From positions 22,780,230-22,844,229 of the forward strand of contig CM046341.1 in NCBI GenBank assembly GCA_025403435.1: DNA of 64,000 nt, in the 5' to 3' direction. The notes under the pieces were generated by a model. It saw only the letters and a program-made list of their open reading frames with translations. It did not search any database and was not told the DNA's origin. The translations under genes and the position numbers were made by a program. This DNA is from Artocarpus heterophyllus (taxonomy: Eukaryota; Streptophyta; Magnoliopsida; Rosales; Moraceae). This document shows, one piece after another, positions 59,063 to 64,000 of the stretch (positions are counted from its first letter, which is position 1; the number at the start of each line of letters is the position of its first letter).

Positions 59063-60290
59063 ATGGCACCTAGACATCATTTGACAGCTGACACCGAGTT
59101 CGAAAACGATGAGGGCATGATGAGGTCTATGTTTGCGGCTTTCTGGCAGATGGCAGCCAGGGCTAGACTGGAGAATTCTAATGTTGGTCGTTGGCATACG
59201 TACTTTAAGAAATTTTGACGTGCGTCTATTCTGACTTTTGATGGTAATGGGGATCCGCAGTTGGCAGAATATTGGTTAGACTCGATCGTGAAGCATTTGG
59301 ATACCCTTGGTGTGCCCGATAAGTACCGTGTGGAGTTTGCTGCATATAAGCTCGAGGGTGGTGCTAATAAGTGGTGGAAACAAGCTAAGCGTTACGTGGT
59401 GGCAATATCAGTTGGGACAGATTCGAGGAGTTGTTCTATGATCGATATTTTCCGCAGGGGTATAGAGATCAGAAGGCAGCTGAGTTCTACAGGTTGCAGT
59501 AGGGTGATTTGTCAGTCTGGGAATATGAGGCAAGATTTAATGACTTGGTCAAGTTTGCTCCATCAGCAGTGGCATCGATACGTGAGAAGTGCATTAAGTT
59601 TTAGGAAGGGCTCAAGGCTCCTATTCGGCGACAGTTAGTTGCTTTGCGACTTAGGAGTTTTGGAGAGCTTGTGTCGTCAACAATATCAGTAGAAAATGAT
59701 TATGCGTAGTATTGTGAGGATCAAGCCAAGGCTTCTGGAGGATCGCAGAGGAGCAGTATGAAGAGCAGCAGTAGTAGTCCGACTCCGGGGAAGAGCAAGC
59801 CAGGTGGTGCGAACAGTGGTAGCAGCAGTTCGTCTGGCAGCGGGTGCAGCAATCCTACAGCTTCCATTGTCATTTCTATCAGCAGCCCGAACACATCAAG
59901 AGGAATTTCCCGATCTGGAGTGCCCGTCTTGGATCTCAGACCGGGGAGGATGCCAGTCGTCAGCCTCAGCCTCAGACCCTACCTTTGCCTTAGCAGTATC
60001 CGCAGTTGCAGTATCCTTAGTTCTCTCCTCAGCAGTTTTTGTATCCGGCACGAGGGCAGCAGCCGCAGCATTTTCAGCATAGTGTCCCTCAGTATCGAGC
60101 GTCGAGTACAGCTAGTGTGCAGTCGTCTCCATCTCAGAAGCATCGGCAGAATAATCCTGGACCCAGCAATGTTGGTAGAGGAAAAGGAAAGGCACCAGTG
60201 CAGGTTCATGCAATGGCATCTGGAGGTTCAGATTCTCATGTTGGTAACGTGGTTGTTGATGGTATGATCTTAGTTTCTTGATCTTTAGCT
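59063..60290 (+). pseudogene. gypsy-C gag
   Basis: Start ATG 59063 (MAPRHHLTADTEFEND). TGA at 59216-59218 (KF*RAS), then LTFDGNGDPQLAEYWLDS. A frame break near 59395 removes part of the capsid, and TAG at 59602-59604 is shared with gypsy-1. The nucleocapsid knuckle reads CHFYQQPEHIKRNF (about 59868-59909), having lost two of the three Cys. A Gln/Ser-rich tail with tandem CAG-type codons leads to protease. Confidence 0.87.
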
Positions 60291-60700
60291 CGCGTTTTAT
60301 TTGATATAGGTGCCTCTCATTCTCTCATTTCGAGTTCTTTTGTACATGCCTTGGGATTAGATATATAAGAGTTTGATGAACCCCTAGTCATAACTTCTCC
60401 CTTGGGGCTTGTGTGTGTGAATTGTGTATGTAAATCTTGTAAAATAAAAATTGAGGATGAGATTTTAAAAAGTGATTTGATTATACTCCCTATGAGCTCA
60501 TATGATGTAATTCTAGGAATGGACTGGTTGTCCAGGTATAATGCAGTTGTAGACTGCCAACTTAGAAAAGTGACCCTAGTGTCTGATAGGGGGACGATGA
60601 TCACTTACCAAGGTGGTGGTGATTGGCTCATGAGTGAGCGTCTCATGAAGTCGTGTCTAGGAGGGCGAAGGAATCTGGGTTGTTGTGCTTTTCTTGCAAA
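60240..60700 (+). pseudogene. gypsy-C aspartic protease
   Basis: The active site reads LFDIGASHSLIS (Asp codon 60303-60305): the catalytic Thr is Ile, an ACT/ATA-type change, whereas gypsy-1 keeps DTG. A stop precedes it at 60279-60281 and another follows near 60368. The rest, with VILGMDWLSRYNAVVDC, is intact. Confidence 0.88.
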
Positions 60701-61436
60701 TCAAGATTGCGAGCCCTATGCTTTGAGAGGAAGTATAGCGATTCCGGTGGTTGATGAGTTTGAGGATGTCTTCCCCGACGAGTTGCCAGGATTACCACCG
60801 CATTGGGAAATCGAGTTTGGTATTGAGTTGTTTACAGGGACAGCATCGATTTCTATAGCACCTTATCGGATGGCGCCTACAGAAATGAAAGAATTAGGGA
60901 AGCAACTTTAGGAGCTTACTGATAAAGGGTATATTCGGAATAACACATCTCCATGGGGAGCACCGGTTTTGTTTGCTAAGAAACATGATGGGACTCTCAG
61001 GTTGTGTGTAGATTATCGACAGCTGAATCGTGTTACGGTGAAGAATAAGTACCCCTTGCCTAGGATTGATGAGTTGTTTGATCAGTTGGGAGGTTCGTGA
61101 TACTTCTCAAAGATTGATTTGCGTTCAGGGTACCATCAGCTCAGGATTAAGGAAGAAGATATTCCCAAGACAGCTTTTAGGACTCGGTATGGACATTTTG
61201 AGTTTCTGGTTATGCTGTTTGGGTTGACGAATGCTCCGGCAGCTTTCATGAATTTGATGAACAGGATATTTAGGCCGTATTTGGATCAGTTTGTGATTGT
61301 GTTCATCGATGACATTCTTGTGTATTCTAAGACTTGGGAGGAGCATGAGCAGCATCTTTGGATCATGCTTCAGACTCTGCGGGAGCACCAGTTGTACGCT
61401 AAGACGGGAAAAGTGTGAGTTTTGGCTGACTGAGGT
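60701..61436 (+). pseudogene. gypsy-C reverse transcriptase
   Basis: [28 protein letters not shown], then TAG (60909-60911), [40 protein letters not shown] near 61098, [23 protein letters not shown] and catalytic FIDD at 61302-61313 (both Asp intact, unlike gypsy-1). A frameshift near 61408 (run of As in ACGGGAAAAG) leads into the connection domain. Confidence 0.9.
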
Positions 61437-62300
61437 CAAGTTTCTGGGTCATGTCATCTCTGAGCATGGTATTTCTGTGGATCCGTCCAAGATTGAAGCC
61501 ATATTGGAGTGGGATCGACCAAGGAACGTAGCGGAGATTCACAGCTTCTTAGGTCTTGCTTGTTATTACAGGAAATTTGTAAAGGATTTTTCGAAGATTA
61601 CAGCTCTGTTGACGAGATTGATCAAGAAAAATGTCAGGTTTGAGTGGGGTGAAGAATGTGAGCTTGCTTTTCAGGAATTGAAGAACCGATTGACTTCAGC
61701 TCTAGTGTTGGTTATTCCTAGCAGTGACGAGCCATATGAGGTTTATGCAGATGCTTTAGGGCGCGGACTTGGGTGCGTGTTGATGCAGCATGGACGTGTG
61801 GTTGCGTACGGATCGAGATAGCTACGACTTCACAAGCGGAATTATCCTACTCATGATTTAGAGCTCGCGGCGGTGATTCACGCGCTGAAGATTTAGAGAT
61901 GTTATTTGTATGGAGCGTAGTTTCAGGTCTTCTCCAATCACAAGAGTTTGAGGTATTTGTTCACCTAGAAGGATCTTAATTTGAGGCAGCGTAGGTGAAT
62001 AAAGTATATGGAGGATTATGATTTTGCGTTGCAATATCATCCAGGGAAAGCTAATGTGGTCGCGGATCCACTTAGCAGGAGGTCTTTAGGGATTCTCGCT
62101 TGTTTGGCTTTTGAGGACTAGAGCAAGGATGCGACAGTGAGCAAGTATAGGCTACAGTATCATGAAGACTATGATCGAGTTTTGGTATATCATGTGGAGT
62201 TGACCCCAGCTCTTGTTCAGATGGTGAAGCAAAGTTAGTGGCAGGATCGGCATTTGCAGGGGATTTGGTCGCGAATTTAGAACAGGGAGCAGTTTGAAGA
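61410..62300 (+). pseudogene. gypsy-C RT connection and RNase H
   Basis: [24 protein letters not shown] and [17 protein letters not shown] blocks, then RNase [26 protein letters not shown] (first Asp intact), [29 protein letters not shown]. Stops at 61819-61821, 61894, 61918, 61966 and 61996 are mostly Trp, Gln or Arg codon losses. Confidence 0.87.
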
Positions 62301-62307
62301 ATGAAGC

Positions 62308-63340
62308 GTGCATGCAGATGGATCGTTGTATTTCTGGGAGCGTCTTACAGTTCCAGCTATCATCGAGGTGACGAAAGCCGTTTTGGACGAAGCTCATAGG
62401 TCTCAGTTTGCTATTCATCCAGGGAGCACAAAGATGTATCGCGATTTGAAGAGGCAGTATTGGTGGAGAGGCATGAAGAAAGATGTTCGAGAGTACGTGG
62501 CCAAGTGTACGACGTGTCTTCAGGTGAAAGCCGAGCATCAGAAGCCTGCGGGTCAGCTTTAGCTGCTTCCTATTCTAGGGTGGAAATGGGAGCATATGAC
62601 GATGGATTTTCTCACAGGTTTACCGAGGATGGAGCAGCGGCATGATGCAGTTTCGGTCGTGGTCGACAGGTTGATGAAATTTGCGCATTTCATTCTGTTC
62701 AGGTCGACATGTTCGAGGAAGATTCTCAGAGATTTTTATCTGCAAAACATTGTGAGGTTGTATGGAGTTCCCTTGTCCATCACTTCTGATCGACACACTA
62801 GGTTTAATGCTAAGTATTGGAGGATTTTTCAAGAAGCTTTAGGTATGGATTTGAACTTCAGTATGGCGTTTCATCCTCAGACTGATGGGCAGTCTGAGCG
62901 GGTTCAAATTCTCGAGGATATGTTGCGTGCCTATGCGTTAGACTTCGGTGGGAATTGGAAGAAATATTTGCATCTGGCGGAGTTCGCGTACAACAATAGC
63001 TATCAGGCGAGTATTGGTATGGCACCGTTTGAGGCATTGTATGGACGACCGTGTCAATCACCGGTGTGTTGGGCCGAGCCGGAAGACATGGTTATTCTTA
63101 GGCCGGATGAGATCCGTGATAGCAACGAGAAAGTCGCTGTGATTCGAGGTCGATTGAGGGCAGCTCAGAGTCGACAGAAGAGTTACGCGGATAGGAGACA
63201 TAAACCCTTAGAGTTTGCGGTTGGAGATTTCGTTCTCTTGAAGGTATCGCCTCGTAAGGGAACTATGCGGTTCGGAGTGAGTGGAAAGCTAGCGCCGAGG
63301 TATATTGGACCGTTCGAGATCACTCAGCGTGTTGTGTGGT
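62308..63340 (+). pseudogene. gypsy-C integrase
   Basis: HHCC zinc region intact (HRSQFAIHPGSTKMYRDLKRQYWWRGMKKDV..KCTTCLQVK). A TAG at 62560-62562 follows, then an intact 280-codon frame with MTMDFLTGLPR (first Asp), TSDRHTRFNAKYW (second Asp), FHPQTDGQSERVQILEDMLRAYA (Glu), the EFAYNNSYQASIGMAPFEALYGR block, and the GPY/F module APRYIGPFEI. Confidence 0.9.
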
Positions 63341-63653
63341 TGCTTATTGGCTTGATCTTCTGCCCGAACTTTCTCATGTTCACGATGTGTTTCATGTGTC
63401 GATGCTTAGGAAGTGTCCGCCTGAGCAGGGTAAGGTAGTTTCATTTCGTGATGTGCAGGTTCAGGAAGATACGACGTGCGAAGAGGTGCCGATTCAGATC
63501 ATCGATCGAAAAGTAATTAGTTTGCGTCGTTGTGAGATACCGTTGGTAAAGGTCGTGTGGCAGCATCACGGGGTTGATGAAGCCACTTAGGAACTAGAGT
63601 CGAGTATGCGGGAATTGTATCCGCATTTATTTTGTTTCAAAAATGAGATGTAA
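63336..63653 (+). pseudogene. gypsy-C integrase chromodomain-like tail
   Basis: A frameshift near 63335-63350 switches to the frame LPELSHVHDVFHVSMLRKC, IQIIDRKVISLRRCEIPLVKV and HHGVDEAT, with TAG at 63588-63590 (normally Trp of ATWE), then MRELYPHLF and the final stop at 63651-63653. Same type of tail as gypsy-G. Confidence 0.85.
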
Positions 63654-63676
63654 ATTTCGAGGGCGAAATTTCTTTT

Positions 63677-63688
63677 AGGGGTGGAGAG
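63677..63688 (+). promoter_or_regulatory. gypsy-C polypurine tract
   Basis: AGGGGTGGAGAG directly before the 3' LTR. Confidence 0.88.
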
Positions 63689-63689
63689 T

Positions 63690-64000
63690 TGTAACGCCCT
63701 GAAATTTATTTAATGTTATTGTAATGTAAAATGATAAATTAGTGTGCCATAATTAATGTTTCAACATTAATTTGATTATTTGGTTGAATTTTGAATTTTT
63801 GGTTGTTTTGTTAATTTGATGAATTCAAATGATTTCTTATTGTTTTAAAATGATGTTTTGAGTTTTAAAACACAACCGTTTGTAAAATGTTAAAAATATT
63901 TCGTTTTACAAAACCGTGGGTGGCATTTAGTTTTCGCATAGTAAAACCGTCCACCGTTTCTCTCTATTTATTCTCTAACCTCTCCCTCTCTCTTTACTCT
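63690..64000 (+). repeat. gypsy-C 3' LTR (first 311 bp)
   Basis: Starts TGTAACGCCCTGAAATTTA and is collinear with 56800-57110, continuing past the window. Confidence 0.95.

Larger units (their letters stand above)
56800..64000 (+). mobile_element. gypsy-C: Ty3/gypsy element, plus strand, 3' LTR truncated by window end
   Basis: 5' LTR 56800-58956, primer-binding site, gag, protease, RT, RNase H, integrase with chromodomain-like tail, polypurine tract, and the first 311 bp of the 3' LTR. The two LTR starts differ at about 12-13 of 311 positions by eye. Same family as gypsy-1 at the left edge, in opposite orientation. Stops are present in every domain. The five bases before the LTR are AGTTT; the partner TSD lies outside the window. 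Confidence 0.95.

Overview
This window is repeat-rich nuclear DNA from a flowering plant, probably a eudicot. Most of it is LTR retrotransposons of two Ty3/gypsy families (plus fragments of others) and one Ty1/copia family. The retrotransposon polyproteins are plant-type, primer-binding sites match plant initiator tRNA-Met, and the only host gene seen is a chloroplast-type pentatricopeptide-repeat (PPR) gene with introns, now a pseudogene. No bacterial, organellar or CRISPR features were seen. Nothing in the window looks able to encode a complete functional protein.

Layout. 1-4635: 5' part of a gypsy element on the minus strand (gypsy-1). 4636-8127: AT-rich intergenic DNA, possibly with an old LTR remnant. 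8128-17534: copia element A (plus strand), its 3' LTR cut by copia element D (17535 to an assembly gap at 34372-34471). D's leader is itself split by a complete gypsy element G (20852-31609) flanked by the perfect target duplication GCACA. 34472-38684: host DNA with a PPR pseudogene whose first exon is interrupted by a 617-bp inverted-repeat element. 38685-52255: a gypsy-type solo LTR (TSD TGCTT) split by copia element B (minus strand, 39384-50988), whose 5' LTR is split by a solo copia LTR of the same family (47540-49530). 52256-53132: intergenic DNA with a short MITE. 53133-64000: an old gypsy LTR fragment, cut by a second LTR-like piece, cut by gypsy-C (plus strand, same family as gypsy-1), which runs off the window.

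The most unusual signal is a short GC-rich near-palindrome (consensus TTCGGCCTGCCGAA or TTCGGCAGGCCGAA). It recurs in irregular clusters at roughly 20-25 bp spacing in otherwise AT-rich DNA. The clusters occur in the LTRs and untranslated leaders of both the copia family and two unrelated gypsy families, always outside the coding regions. In the copia leader the cluster lies between the primer-binding site and gag and is bracketed by an 11-bp inverted repeat, perfect in copies D and B. Every intact element therefore appears to carry the motif in the 5' untranslated part of its genomic RNA. Number of units differs between the two LTRs of G, so the clusters are still changing. A shared RNA-level function (packaging or dimerisation), a host-factor binding site, or a parasitic minisatellite are all possible.

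The coding regions are decayed by stop codons and frameshifts, many of them C-to-T changes in CAG, CGA or TGG codons, as expected for methylated, silenced repeats. Some stops are shared between copies.
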